Shown in pieces: positions 9,901 to 19,291 of a stretch of DNA of 64,000 bases (within the stretch, counting starts at the first letter, position 1; each line of letters begins with the position of its first letter). Origin of the DNA: Chryseobacterium lactis (GTDB lineage: Bacteria > Bacteroidota > Bacteroidia > Flavobacteriales > Weeksellaceae). The translations under genes were made by a program, and so were the position numbers. Under the pieces are notes generated by a model. It had not been told where the DNA came from, searched no databases, and saw only the letters and a list, made by a program, of their open reading frames with translations. The stretch lies in assembly GCF_003815875.1 (NCBI RefSeq), contig NZ_CP033924.1:4898001-4962000 (forward strand), in the 5' to 3' direction.

Positions 9901-12900
9901 ACGCATTTAGGTTCCGTGAAAACACAGATCGGACATACCAAATGTGCCGCAGGATTAGCAGGATTAATCAAAGCTTCCCTTGCCGTATATCATGGAGTAA
10001 AACCTCCTACTCTTCACCTTCAGAAACCTAATGCCTATTATACTGCTGAAACCAGTCCTTTTGCATTCTATGCAGAGAGTGGATTGTGGGGTGAAAAAAA
10101 CCGTTATGCAGGAATCAGTGCATTTGGATTCGGAGGAACGAATTTCCATACAGTGATTGCAAATCATCCAAAACAAAATGAAGCTATTGCCATGCAGTCA
10201 TGGCCGTCTGAACTTTTCGTCTTCCGTGGAAACACCTATGAAGAAGCCAAAGGACAATCAAGTCAGATTAAAACTTTATTGGAAATCAATGATGGTATTG
10301 CTTTAAAAGATATTGCCTACAGCTTAAGTATCAGTTCAGAAAAACCGATCCAGTTCAGCATAGTGGCTGACACGGCAGAAGATCTGATGATGAAGCTTGA
10401 ACTGGTATTGTTAGGGATTGAAACCAAAGACACTTTCACCGTTAATAAAAAAGAAGGTAAAGTAGCTTTCTTATTCCCGGGACAAGGCAGTCAGAGAATC
10501 AACATGGCTCGTGATCTGTTCGTGGTATTCCCTGCAATGCGTACCCTTATTAACCAATATCCTGAGCTTGAAAAAGTGCTATTCCCATCCACTACATTTA
10601 GTGAAGCGGCTTTAAAACAACAAAAAGAAACCATTAAAGATACTCGTTTAGCACAACCCCTCTTAGGAATTGTTGATCTTGCATTGGCAAAATTCTTAGA
10701 GTCACTGGACATTATTCCGGATATGCTGGCGGGACACAGCTATGGTGAACTTCCTGCTCTGTGCTTTGCCGGAGTGTTTGGGGAAGAAAAATTGGTTGAC
10801 CTGAGTATTCAGAGAGCACATTCTATTTTAAATTCTGTAGAAGGAGGAGATCCTGGTTCTATGTTGGCAGCTAGTGCAACGTACGAACGTTTACAACCGG
10901 TTATCGCTCAGGTAGAAGGATCTTACCCGGTGAATTTCAACGCTCCTACACAATGTGTAATTGCCGGAAGTACACCTGCCATTAATAAATTATTAGACGT
11001 CCTTAAACAGGAAGGTATTTCTGCTAAAAAACTGGAAGTAGCTTGCGCATTCCACAGTCCATTATTAGCAAAATCAAAAGGTTTATATGCTGACGTATTG
11101 AAAGATGTCTCTTTCAGTGAAATGCAGATTCCGGTATGGTCGAATACTACGGCGACTGTATATCCGACACAGCCATCTGAAATAAAAGAAAGATTGACCG
11201 ATCATCTTGTACAGCCGGTAAGATATGTAGAGCAACTTCAGGCTATGTACAACGATGGAGCAAGAATATTTATTGAAGTAGGCCCTGGAAAAGTACTGAC
11301 AGGATTAACGAAATCCTGTATTGAAAAAGACCAGCTAAGCTTGTATGTGGAAGACAACAGCCGTAATAAATTTACGCACCTCCTTTGTATGCTAGCCCAG
11401 TATTTAGGTACAGGCAGACACTTCAATATCAATAAGCTTTTTGATGGTCGTAATGTTAAAGTCATTAACATTGAACAACCTGAATTATACAAGAAAAACC
11501 CTGCTATCTGGCGGGTTAACGGACAAGCTGCACATCCGACTACGGGCAACCTGCCTTCCAATGGTGCACTCCCTATTTTAAATCCTATCCAAATGAACAG
11601 TTTTACAAATAACCAACAAGCACCTGCAACGGAGAATTTATCTACCGCTGAACGTATGCTGCAGGAATATTTAAACAGTATGAAACTCATGATACAGGCG
11701 CAACGGGATGTGATGCTTTCCTTTATGGGACAGAATCCTCAGATACAACCTGCTCCCGTATATGCTGCACCAATATCAGCACCTGCCCATCAACCGGTGG
11801 CTGCAATCCAGGCTCAGCCAGTTTATCAGGAAGTACCTGTAGCAGTTGCTCCTGTAAAGCAGGCGCCTGCAAGAGATATCAAATCCTTACTACTACAGGT
11901 GGTAAGTGACAAAACAGGATATCCTCAGGAAATGTTGGGCATGGAAATGGACCTTGAAGCTGATTTAAGTATCGACTCCATTAAAAGAGTGGAAATCATA
12001 GGAACCCTTCGTAGTGAACTCGGAACCTTAGCCAACGGTAATGCCAACGAAGATACAGTGATGGAACAACTGGCAGGAATTAAAACCCTTAGCGGATTGG
12101 TTTCATGGCTTACTGAACTTACAGGTTCACCAGCCACAACTAGTTCCGAAAAAAACGGTTCCGCAACTGAATCTGCTGCTCCAAAACCACAGGCACAAAC
12201 AGCATTCTCTCTTGAAGACCTTCAGAATGCTATTTTAAATATCGTCAGTGAGAAAACAGGATATCCTAAAGAGATGTTAGGCTTAGACCTGGATTTAGAG
12301 GCAGACCTAAGTATCGACTCTATCAAGCGTATGGAAATCATCGCTGACCTTAAAAATAAAATTGGTTTCGGAGAAAATCTGGAACAGGCTGATGATGTCA
12401 TGGAAAAACTAGCTGCCATTAAAACCCTTCGCGGATTGGCAGGCTGGATCAGTGAGATGAATGGAGAAACCAGTGAAATCACCAGTGAAGCAAAGGAAGC
12501 TAACGCTCCTGAAGGAGCGAACAATGTACTGTCAAGACTTCGTTTTGATATTACTCCTACAGACGCTTCTTTAGTACAAAACACTGAAGTTCTTCACGGA
12601 AAACGCTTCGCCATCACTCAGGATAACAGTAAACAAACCTCAGCGATTAAAACCGAACTGGAAAAACACGGTGCTATTGTAGAACTGGTAGATACAGAAA
12701 AAGATCTTTCAACTTTTGACGGATTGATTATGCTCGATATCTTCTCCTCTTCTGACAAACCAAGCATCATCGATCATGTTGATTTGATTAAAAAGCTTGA
12801 TTTTGATAAAGCGAAATGGGTGTACCTTATTTCAGATGTTCCGGCTCACCTTGAGGAGATCAATGATGCCCGTGCATTACGCCATCATCAGGGATATCCG

Positions 12901-13953
12901 GGACTTTTCAAAAGTCTGGCAAGAGAATTTGATCACACGACATGCAGACTGATCAGCTTAAGCACATCTCAGGAAATGGATCAGATTGCCGAAATCACTT
13001 TAAAGGAAATACTGACCAACGATAAACCCGCTGAAGTTATTTATAAAAATGAAAAAAGACATCAAGTAGACATCATCCCGTCTCCGTTGTCAACAAGCCT
13101 TGAAGAAGCTCACATTCAATTAGATTCTAAATCTGTTGTGCTGGTGCTTGGAGGCGGACAAGGAATAACAGCGGAGTTGGTAAAACACATGTCTGAGGCA
13201 TATCCTTGTACTTATATTCTGGTAGGAAGATCAGCAGATCCTAGAAATGAAGCTGACAATCTGAAAGAATTTGAAGGAATGAAAAACAAAGAGGAAATAA
13301 GAGCTTATCTTATTAAATCTGCCAGATTCAATGCTCCTGCTCAGATAGAAAAAGAAACCGTAAGAATTTTCAAAAACAATGAAATCTTACGTACCATCCG
13401 GGACATGGAACAGCTTGGAAACACCATTATTTATCAATCTTTAGATCTTTGTGACGAAGAAGGATTGAGTACTTTGATCAGCAATATTTATGAAAAATAC
13501 GATCGTCTGGATGGCGTGATCCACGGAGCAGGTCTTTTGGAAGATAAATTATTTAAACAAAAAACAACAAGCTCTTTCGGACGTGTATTTGATACCAAAG
13601 TGAAGCCCCTTCGTGTATTGGCTGAACAACTTCGATCAGACTGTCAGTTTGTAGTATTATTTTCAAGTATTGCTTCCGTTTATGGTAACAAAGGTCAGAC
13701 AGATTATGCTGCTGCCAACAGTGTACTGGATGATTATGCTAATGCCTTAAATAAAAGATTAAAAGGAAAAGTGCTTTCTATCAACTGGGGTCCGTGGAAA
13801 GGAGCAGGAATGGTTTCATCCACTCTTGAAACAGAATACGAACGCAGAGGTATTTCTATGATTCCTTTGGATGAAGGAAAAGAAATCTTCCTTAATGAAA
13901 TAAAGTACGGGACTGAAAGCCAGGTACTGATCATGTCAGGAAATAATTGGTAA
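6919..13953 (+). CDS. PUFA/PKS-like synthase, subunit 1 (ER-like, KS, AT, 2xACP, KR)
   Basis: A 2344-residue multidomain synthase. Residues 1-200 and 290-560 are two nitronate-monooxygenase/PfaD-like FMN-barrel regions, each with a glycine-rich site (GNEAGGLVG; GRECGGHVG near 422). Residues 643-1070 are a ketosynthase with the active-site Cys831 (DAACASS) and both histidine motifs (EAHGTG; QIGHTKCAAG). An acyltransferase follows with nucleophile Ser1274 (GHSYGE) and AFHSP. A Pro/Ala/Gln-rich linker leads to two ACPs, with pantetheine serines 1687 and 1801 in IDSIKR. The C-terminus (from about 2070) is a ketoreductase with FSSIAS and Tyr2263. The order resembles PfaA of polyunsaturated fatty acid synthases, but with the enoyl reductase moved to the N-terminus. 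All catalytic residues checked are intact. It opens an operon whose later genes point to a glycosylated, acylated product. Confidence 0.92.
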   Translation: MKNLTIIGLTPFEKPDVSLILKLHQAGAFPVLSLGLELNTAQEALNQLNQIDVPSYGIHFTNNQLTSLQIPEKVSFAILSSGTVLHTYPDLPVIYQVSTLEEALQAEQSGAKGIIIKGNEAGGLVGYESTFVLFQRVIEKIQSIPVWVQGGIGLHTAAAVKSLGATGIVLDSQLALFPESSVPKDIKEVCSKLNGTETRVIAHHRVLVRPNSPALPENATAEDLKKYFTDLDISKSYIPMGQDISLAIDLYEDFKTLKKLVFGFKEAMYGHLKQAKVLKVIDKDNSIAQELGLQYPIAQGPMTRVSDVPAFANAVAEAGALPFVALSLLKGESAKALVMETKQLAGEKTWGVGILGFAPQELREEQTSYILEAKPPVVLIAGGRPAQAKVFEKAGIKSFLHVPSPALLDIFLKEGAKNFIFEGRECGGHVGPLSSTVLWEKQIERILKEDHPENISVFFAGGIHDAFSTAFVSIMAAPLAARGVKIGVLMGTAYLYTHEAVETGAIQEEFQLQAMQAKDTVLLETAPGHETRCLNTAFANHFNAEKAKLLAAGTDKKIVWEQLEKLNVGRLRIAAKGIERQGDQLVNIPKDDQLDLGMYMIGQIATMQNKVISLTDLHQNVVDNYTYIQNASLPEEPASKEKPLDIAIVGMECIFPGAKNLEEYWRNIILGKDSVTEVPDERWNKELYYHPDSDASDVSHSKWGGFIPKIDFDPLAFGIPPQSLAAIEPTQLLTLLVAKRAMEDAGYGEKHINRDNISVIIGAEGGNDLANSYSFRGYYKQVFGELHEEVKEAFPHTTEDSFPGILANVIAGRITNRLDLGGRNFTVDAACASSLAALDLACQELVLGKSDMVLAGGADLHNGINDYLMFSSTHALSRKGRCATFDSEADGIALGEGIAILVLKRYEDAVNDGDRIYSVIKGVGGSSDGKALGLTAPRKIGQVRALERAYTQAGISPATVGLVEAHGTGTVVGDKTELSALTNLFSRSGALPGQTHLGSVKTQIGHTKCAAGLAGLIKASLAVYHGVKPPTLHLQKPNAYYTAETSPFAFYAESGLWGEKNRYAGISAFGFGGTNFHTVIANHPKQNEAIAMQSWPSELFVFRGNTYEEAKGQSSQIKTLLEINDGIALKDIAYSLSISSEKPIQFSIVADTAEDLMMKLELVLLGIETKDTFTVNKKEGKVAFLFPGQGSQRINMARDLFVVFPAMRTLINQYPELEKVLFPSTTFSEAALKQQKETIKDTRLAQPLLGIVDLALAKFLESLDIIPDMLAGHSYGELPALCFAGVFGEEKLVDLSIQRAHSILNSVEGGDPGSMLAASATYERLQPVIAQVEGSYPVNFNAPTQCVIAGSTPAINKLLDVLKQEGISAKKLEVACAFHSPLLAKSKGLYADVLKDVSFSEMQIPVWSNTTATVYPTQPSEIKERLTDHLVQPVRYVEQLQAMYNDGARIFIEVGPGKVLTGLTKSCIEKDQLSLYVEDNSRNKFTHLLCMLAQYLGTGRHFNINKLFDGRNVKVINIEQPELYKKNPAIWRVNGQAAHPTTGNLPSNGALPILNPIQMNSFTNNQQAPATENLSTAERMLQEYLNSMKLMIQAQRDVMLSFMGQNPQIQPAPVYAAPISAPAHQPVAAIQAQPVYQEVPVAVAPVKQAPARDIKSLLLQVVSDKTGYPQEMLGMEMDLEADLSIDSIKRVEIIGTLRSELGTLANGNANEDTVMEQLAGIKTLSGLVSWLTELTGSPATTSSEKNGSATESAAPKPQAQTAFSLEDLQNAILNIVSEKTGYPKEMLGLDLDLEADLSIDSIKRMEIIADLKNKIGFGENLEQADDVMEKLAAIKTLRGLAGWISEMNGETSEITSEAKEANAPEGANNVLSRLRFDITPTDASLVQNTEVLHGKRFAITQDNSKQTSAIKTELEKHGAIVELVDTEKDLSTFDGLIMLDIFSSSDKPSIIDHVDLIKKLDFDKAKWVYLISDVPAHLEEINDARALRHHQGYPGLFKSLAREFDHTTCRLISLSTSQEMDQIAEITLKEILTNDKPAEVIYKNEKRHQVDIIPSPLSTSLEEAHIQLDSKSVVLVLGGGQGITAELVKHMSEAYPCTYILVGRSADPRNEADNLKEFEGMKNKEEIRAYLIKSARFNAPAQIEKETVRIFKNNEILRTIRDMEQLGNTIIYQSLDLCDEEGLSTLISNIYEKYDRLDGVIHGAGLLEDKLFKQKTTSSFGRVFDTKVKPLRVLAEQLRSDCQFVVLFSSIASVYGNKGQTDYAAANSVLDDYANALNKRLKGKVLSINWGPWKGAGMVSSTLETEYERRGISMIPLDEGKEIFLNEIKYGTESQVLIMSGNNW

Positions 13954-13971
13954 ACACTGCATAAACTAAGT

Positions 13972-16900
13972 ATGAAAAAAACAGATGTTGCTGTCATTGG
14001 TCTTTCTTGTGTCTTTCCAGGGGCACAGGATGCCAACACTTTTTGGCAGAATATTGTCAATAAAGTAGATTCTACCCAGTTGGCTCCGGCCGACCGGATA
14101 GATCCTGTACACTTCAGTGATGCTACCCATCCCGTTGACCGCTTTTATTGTCAGCGCGGAGGATTTATTCCTGATTATGAATTTGATCCCACGGCTTTTG
14201 GTATTTTACCCTTAGCAGTTGAAGGAACCGAGCCTGACCATTTGCTGACCCTTGATTTAGTTCAGAAAGCACTTGAAGATGCAGGCGTTTTTCAAAAGAA
14301 AACTTCCCTTGAAAAAACAGGGATTATTATAGGAAAAGGAAATTATACCGGACCCGGGGCTACCCGTGCGATAGAAATCGTAAGAACCGGAGAACAAATC
14401 TCTTCGCTGCTGCAGGAACTTTTACCACAGGTATCTACTGCAGACATCGAAAAGGTAAAACATGCTTTCCAGGAACGCAAAGGACGTTTTGCAGCTGATA
14501 CGGCTATGGGATTAATTCCTAATCTTGTAGCGTCGCTCGTTGCCAACCGTTTTGACCTTGGAGGTGCAGCTTTTACCGTAGATGCAGCTTGCGCCAGCGC
14601 TCTTATTGCCGTAGATCATGCAGTACAGGAGCTTCAGCGTGGCCGTGCAGATATCATGATCGCAGGAGGAGTTCATACAGGACAAAACGCTGCTTTCTGG
14701 AGTATTTTTGCCCAGCTGGGAGCGATGTCCCGTCAACAACAGATCAAGCCGTTCAGTAGTGATGCTGATGGATTGCTGATTGGTGAAGGTTGTGGTTTCG
14801 TTGTTTTAAAACGACTGGAAGACGCCGTTCGTGATCAGGATAAAATCTATGCCGTCATCAAAGGAGTAGGTGTAAGCAGCGATGGTAATGGAACCAGCGT
14901 GATGAGCCCTGCAGTAAAAGGTCAGTTGAAAGCCCTTGAACAAGCCTGGTCGAATGCGGATCTGGATAAAAATAAAGTGGGTTATCTTGAGGCTCACGGT
15001 ACCGGAACTCCGCTTGGAGATAAAACAGAACTTCAGACCCTGGCGCAATTCTTCGGAAAAGAAGAAACAGCTCAGACAGCCGGTATCGGATCAGTAAAGT
15101 CTAATATTGGACATGCGATGCCCGCTGCCGGAATTGCCGGATTAATCAAAACCTGTCTGGCATTACATCACGACACCTTACCACCAACATTATATTGTGA
15201 AAATCCCATTGCGGATATGCAGAAAACCCGTTTTGCTCCCGTACAGGAACCCCAAAACTGGTCAAAAACAGGACTGCCAAAAGTGGCAGCAGTAAATGCC
15301 TTCGGTTTCGGAGGAATCAACGCTCACGTAGTGTTGGAAGGCTATGATATGCCGAAAAAAGACGGCGTATTGCTATTGGCAAGACCTACTCATGAAGAAC
15401 TTCTTTCTGCGCTACAAAACAACGAAACTCATATAGGAGAAGGAGATTTCAGAATAGCTCTATTTGACCCAACACCGGCAAGAATTGAGAAAGCCCTTAA
15501 AATTGTCTCCAAAAATATTACCTGGAGAAACAAACAGGATATTTGGTACACTTCTGCCCCGTTATTAAAAGACGGAGGCAAAGTAGCTTTTGTATTTCCT
15601 GGATTAGATGGCCTTGCAAAAGGTGAGGTTGAAACCGTTAGCCGTTATTTCGGATTAACAGCGCCTATCGAAACAGAAGGTGAAGGTCTTTTAACCGATG
15701 CTTTAAACATTTTCAACAACTGCAGTATCCTTGATAATTCCTTAAAAAAGCTGGGAATTATTCCGGATATGAATGCAGGACACAGTTTAGGAGAATGGCT
15801 CGCTGGATATTCCTCAGAACTGGCAGAAGCCAACTCTGTAAAAGCCCTGATTGATGTACTGAATCCTGAAACATTTGAATTAAAAGATTCTAAATTCATT
15901 GCCATAGGAGCAGGAATTGATGTCGTAAAACCTTTTATTGCAGAGATTTCAAACTTATATGTATCCAATGATAACTGCCCGAATCAGGTTATCCTTTGCG
16001 GAAGTAATGCTGCATTGGACGAGTTGGTGCCGTTGTTAAAATCAAAACAGATTTTCCATCAGGTTCTGCCGTTCCAATCCGGATTCCACTCCCCTTTTAT
16101 CGCTGATAAACTGGAGGTGATCCTTGCCGGAATGGAAAAAGCACAGTTCCTGCAAACAAAAATCCCTTTATGGTCCGCAACCACCCTTGAACCCTACCCT
16201 GCTGATCAGGCTGCCATCAGACAGCTGAGTGCAGAACATCTCGTTCAGCCGGTTCGCTTTCGTGAACTGACTGACAGATTGTATGAGGAAGGCGCAAGAT
16301 GCTTTATTCAGGTCGGTACCGGAGGATTGATAGGATTTATCGATGATACGTTAAAAGGAAAAGCATTCAGTACGATTGCTTCCAGCGTTCCTACAAGATC
16401 GGCATTGGCTCAGTTGCAGCGTGTAGTTGCCTCCTTATTTGTTGAGGGAAAAAGTATAGCGCTGGACTTTTTAGAAATTCAAAATCACACCAAAAAATCG
16501 TCAGGAAAAGGAATTAAACTGGAATTGGGCTCCCCGATTATCCGTAATTTTAAAGAAGCCCACGCTTTAGTTCCCGCCTTTGAAACACCAAAACAATACA
16601 CCGCATCAGCATCTATGGCTAGCAAAACCGGACACCCTCTTGTGCAGGCATTCCAGGATAACGTAGCCGATATGATCCGTATGCAGGAAGAGGTTTTAAC
16701 GCTTTTCCAAAACCCATCAAATATTAAAATTCAGCGTCCGGCTCCTGTGCAGCCAGTCGCTCCTGTAGCATCGAAAGCACCGAGAAGCACCACTTTTTCA
16801 AAAGACCTGTATGTTACCCTGGAAAGTCATCCTTACCTTATCGACCACAGTTTATTGAGACAGCCTAAAGGATGGGCTCATGTAGCCGATATGGAACCGG

Positions 16901-18231
16901 TCATTCCGATGACCATGATCTTTGAACAGCTGGCAGAAATTGCGGAAGCAGAAATCCCGGGAACACAGGTTCATAAAATCATGAACGTAAGTGTCTTCCA
17001 ATGGATGAATGTAGCCAAACCTTTTGAAAAAACAGTAAAAGGAGAATGGCGTGCCCACAACCATGCGTATCTGGATATTGAGAATTTTGCCAATGCCGAA
17101 GTACTGTTAAAATCTTCTCCGGTTCCGGTTCCTGCCTTCAACTTCTCCATCGGTGATCTTTTACCTATTGAGAGAACTCCTGAAGAAATCTATGACATGC
17201 ACATGTTCCATGGAGATCAGTATCAGGGAATCACTGAAGTTTCTGCCGTTGGTTCCAAAGGAATCATCGGAAAAATCAAAGGAAACGGTGGTAAAGGTTC
17301 GTTACTTGACAATGCAGGACAATTATTCGGGCTTTGGTTACAGCTTACCCTGGTAAAAGACCGTATTGCATTCCCTGTTAAAATCAGAGATATAGAATTC
17401 TTCGGAGAGATGCATGATCAGGAAGGTATTTTTGAATGTACCTGTATGCAGACTGAGCTTAATGATGAGTTCGCTATTGCCAATATCCTTCTGACAAGAG
17501 ACGGAAAACCATGGTGCTCCATTACAGGGTGGCAAAACAGAAGACTTGAAATTGACGCTGCTTTATGGAATGTTTCTATGTCACCGTTGCACAATCGTCT
17601 TTCTGAAGAAATCGCTCCTGAAGTGTTTTACTTCCATCAGGCGTATACAAGGGTTGCTTCATGGGATTTTATCCTGAAAAGATATTTTAACCAAACGGAA
17701 AAACAGCATCAACAACAATTATTACCGAATAAGAAGAAAAACTGGATGGTAAGCCGTGTAGCGGTGAAAGATGCCGTAAGAAATCTTCTCCGTCAGGAAA
17801 AAAATCATGCCTGCTTCCCGATTACCTTTGAGATTCGTTCTGATGAAGTGGGGAAACCTTACCTCATCAGTGATTTTACGGAAGACATTCACATTTCACT
17901 GGCTCACAAAGGAAAAGAAGCAGTAGGTATTGCCCGATACGGAAAATCTGTAGGAATCGATATGGAAACTATTGAAGAACGCAGCTCCGGATTCTACGAC
18001 ATGGTATTTACCGACCACGAATTAACATTATTAAAAGACAGAGATCAGGCCGAGTGGACTACCCGTTTCTGGGTTGCCAAGGAAGCCTACGGAAAGTTCC
18101 TGGGAACAGGACTGAAGGGAAATCCAAAAGCCTTCGAAGTCGAGCTTATAAAAGATGATCACTTGTGGATCAACAATATTGAAATCAAAACTATTAAACA
18201 TCAAAATTATATTATCGGATGGACACTGTAA
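13972..18231 (+). CDS. PUFA/PKS-like synthase, subunit 2 (KS, AT, DH-like, PPTase)
   Basis: A 1419-residue partner of the preceding synthase, starting 18 bases after its stop. Residues 1-460 are a second ketosynthase with Cys207 (DAACASA), EAHGTG and NIGHAMPAAG, so it is not a chain-length factor lacking the active Cys. An acyltransferase-like domain carries Ser605 (GHSLGE) and FHSPF, but its first motif is FPGLDG rather than GQGSQ, and the domain is short. Around residues 945-1180 is a hotdog dehydratase-like region (HPYLIDHSLL). The C-terminus (about 1240-1419) is an Sfp-type phosphopantetheinyl transferase with VGIDME and WVAKEAYGKF, which would activate the ACPs of the system. The last 13 bases overlap the ACP gene. 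Confidence 0.9.
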   Translation: MKKTDVAVIGLSCVFPGAQDANTFWQNIVNKVDSTQLAPADRIDPVHFSDATHPVDRFYCQRGGFIPDYEFDPTAFGILPLAVEGTEPDHLLTLDLVQKALEDAGVFQKKTSLEKTGIIIGKGNYTGPGATRAIEIVRTGEQISSLLQELLPQVSTADIEKVKHAFQERKGRFAADTAMGLIPNLVASLVANRFDLGGAAFTVDAACASALIAVDHAVQELQRGRADIMIAGGVHTGQNAAFWSIFAQLGAMSRQQQIKPFSSDADGLLIGEGCGFVVLKRLEDAVRDQDKIYAVIKGVGVSSDGNGTSVMSPAVKGQLKALEQAWSNADLDKNKVGYLEAHGTGTPLGDKTELQTLAQFFGKEETAQTAGIGSVKSNIGHAMPAAGIAGLIKTCLALHHDTLPPTLYCENPIADMQKTRFAPVQEPQNWSKTGLPKVAAVNAFGFGGINAHVVLEGYDMPKKDGVLLLARPTHEELLSALQNNETHIGEGDFRIALFDPTPARIEKALKIVSKNITWRNKQDIWYTSAPLLKDGGKVAFVFPGLDGLAKGEVETVSRYFGLTAPIETEGEGLLTDALNIFNNCSILDNSLKKLGIIPDMNAGHSLGEWLAGYSSELAEANSVKALIDVLNPETFELKDSKFIAIGAGIDVVKPFIAEISNLYVSNDNCPNQVILCGSNAALDELVPLLKSKQIFHQVLPFQSGFHSPFIADKLEVILAGMEKAQFLQTKIPLWSATTLEPYPADQAAIRQLSAEHLVQPVRFRELTDRLYEEGARCFIQVGTGGLIGFIDDTLKGKAFSTIASSVPTRSALAQLQRVVASLFVEGKSIALDFLEIQNHTKKSSGKGIKLELGSPIIRNFKEAHALVPAFETPKQYTASASMASKTGHPLVQAFQDNVADMIRMQEEVLTLFQNPSNIKIQRPAPVQPVAPVASKAPRSTTFSKDLYVTLESHPYLIDHSLLRQPKGWAHVADMEPVIPMTMIFEQLAEIAEAEIPGTQVHKIMNVSVFQWMNVAKPFEKTVKGEWRAHNHAYLDIENFANAEVLLKSSPVPVPAFNFSIGDLLPIERTPEEIYDMHMFHGDQYQGITEVSAVGSKGIIGKIKGNGGKGSLLDNAGQLFGLWLQLTLVKDRIAFPVKIRDIEFFGEMHDQEGIFECTCMQTELNDEFAIANILLTRDGKPWCSITGWQNRRLEIDAALWNVSMSPLHNRLSEEIAPEVFYFHQAYTRVASWDFILKRYFNQTEKQHQQQLLPNKKKNWMVSRVAVKDAVRNLLRQEKNHACFPITFEIRSDEVGKPYLISDFTEDIHISLAHKGKEAVGIARYGKSVGIDMETIEERSSGFYDMVFTDHELTLLKDRDQAEWTTRFWVAKEAYGKFLGTGLKGNPKAFEVELIKDDHLWINNIEIKTIKHQNYIIGWTL

Positions 18232-18518
18232 ACGCAACATTAAAAATGAACCACGAAGAACTTTTCACTTTATTAAAAGGTTTTATTACTGAAGTGATCG
18301 GTGCTGAATTTGTAGAAGAAATGGATATTACTCCGGAAAGTTCATTCACCAAAGATCTGGAAATGGACAGTATTGAGATTGTTTCTTTTTCCGAAAAGAT
18401 CAAAGCGCATTTTGGAGATCAGATCGATTTTACAGGTTGGTTGTCTTCTATGGACCTTGACCACTTGATCAATCTTGACCTTAGTATGATCATCAATTAC
18501 ATCTACGAATGCCAATAA
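18219..18518 (+). CDS. Stand-alone acyl carrier protein
   Basis: A 99-residue ACP with the phosphopantetheine attachment serine in LEMDSIEIV (Ser51). The ATG at 18219 overlaps the end of the synthase subunit 2 gene; an in-frame ATG at 18246 (MNHEEL) is an alternative start and gives a more usual ACP length. As a discrete carrier it could hold a starter, an extender or the finished chain for the downstream acyltransferases. The coding end overlaps the hydrolase start by 10 bases, which implies translational coupling. Confidence 0.9.
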   Translation: MDTVNATLKMNHEELFTLLKGFITEVIGAEFVEEMDITPESSFTKDLEMDSIEIVSFSEKIKAHFGDQIDFTGWLSSMDLDHLINLDLSMIINYIYECQ

Positions 18519-19291
18519 TCACGGTCAATAATAAACAGGTTCATATACAGGAACTCAACAAAGAAGCTGAACAAACCGTGGTGTTAATCCACGGGATGTT
18601 CAGCAATCTGTCTATTTATTATTTTAATATTGCTCCGATTCTGGCGAAGCACTTCCATGTTGTTATGTACGATCTGAAAAGCCACGGAATGAGTGAGCGT
18701 TTTCTTGACGGATATGACCTTGATACGATGTCATCTGATCTGATTTGTTTAATGGATACGCTGCAACTGAAAAAGGTCCATCTTGCCGGCTATAGTTTTG
18801 GTGGTCTTATCGCTTTAAAAACAGCTTTACAATACCCGGAACGTGTCAATAAACTGGTAGTAACGGAAGCTCCGGATCCTCAGGATGAAAAGGCCCGCAA
18901 TATTATTGATGAATACAGCAAAGAGTTTCTGGAACATTATGTAGCCAATTTCACGGATACCACTAAAGTTCAGATGGGCAAAAGACAAATGGAAAAGAAC
19001 CATCGTATGTATGAGTTTCTGTTTAATCAAACCAGCATTAAAGCAGATATGATCAGGGAAAAAGATTTCCTGAATGAAGCTGATTTTAACGAATTAAAAG
19101 CTTCCACCTTACTGCTTTATGGCGCTGACTCCAATTGCAGACCTACAGGAGAATGGCTGCAGACCCAAATCGGGAATTCCGTATTGGAGCTGATCCCGGG
19201 CGATCATAATATTCCTATCCAGGAACCACAGATGATCGCAGAGACCATCACTGATTTTTTATCTAAAATTTTAACACAAAACCATGGCTAA
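18509..19291 (+). CDS. Alpha/beta-fold hydrolase (thioesterase-like)
   Basis: A 260-residue alpha/beta hydrolase. It shows the oxyanion segment VVLIHGMF, the nucleophile elbow AGYSFGG with Ser96, and the C-terminal GDHNIP histidine motif (near residue 232). No signal peptide, so it is cytoplasmic. Lying between the ACP gene (10-base overlap) and the glycosyltransferase gene (8-base overlap), it most likely releases or edits the chain bound to the synthase, acting as a type II thioesterase or as a cyclase. The role is inferred from context; the fold call is firm. Confidence 0.88.
   Translation: MPIITVNNKQVHIQELNKEAEQTVVLIHGMFSNLSIYYFNIAPILAKHFHVVMYDLKSHGMSERFLDGYDLDTMSSDLICLMDTLQLKKVHLAGYSFGGLIALKTALQYPERVNKLVVTEAPDPQDEKARNIIDEYSKEFLEHYVANFTDTTKVQMGKRQMEKNHRMYEFLFNQTSIKADMIREKDFLNEADFNELKASTLLLYGADSNCRPTGEWLQTQIGNSVLELIPGDHNIPIQEPQMIAETITDFLSKILTQNHG

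Noticed and set aside
11238..11690. 150-codon open frame on the minus strand inside the synthase gene
   Set aside because: It is the shadow of a well-supported coding frame and has no recognisable features.
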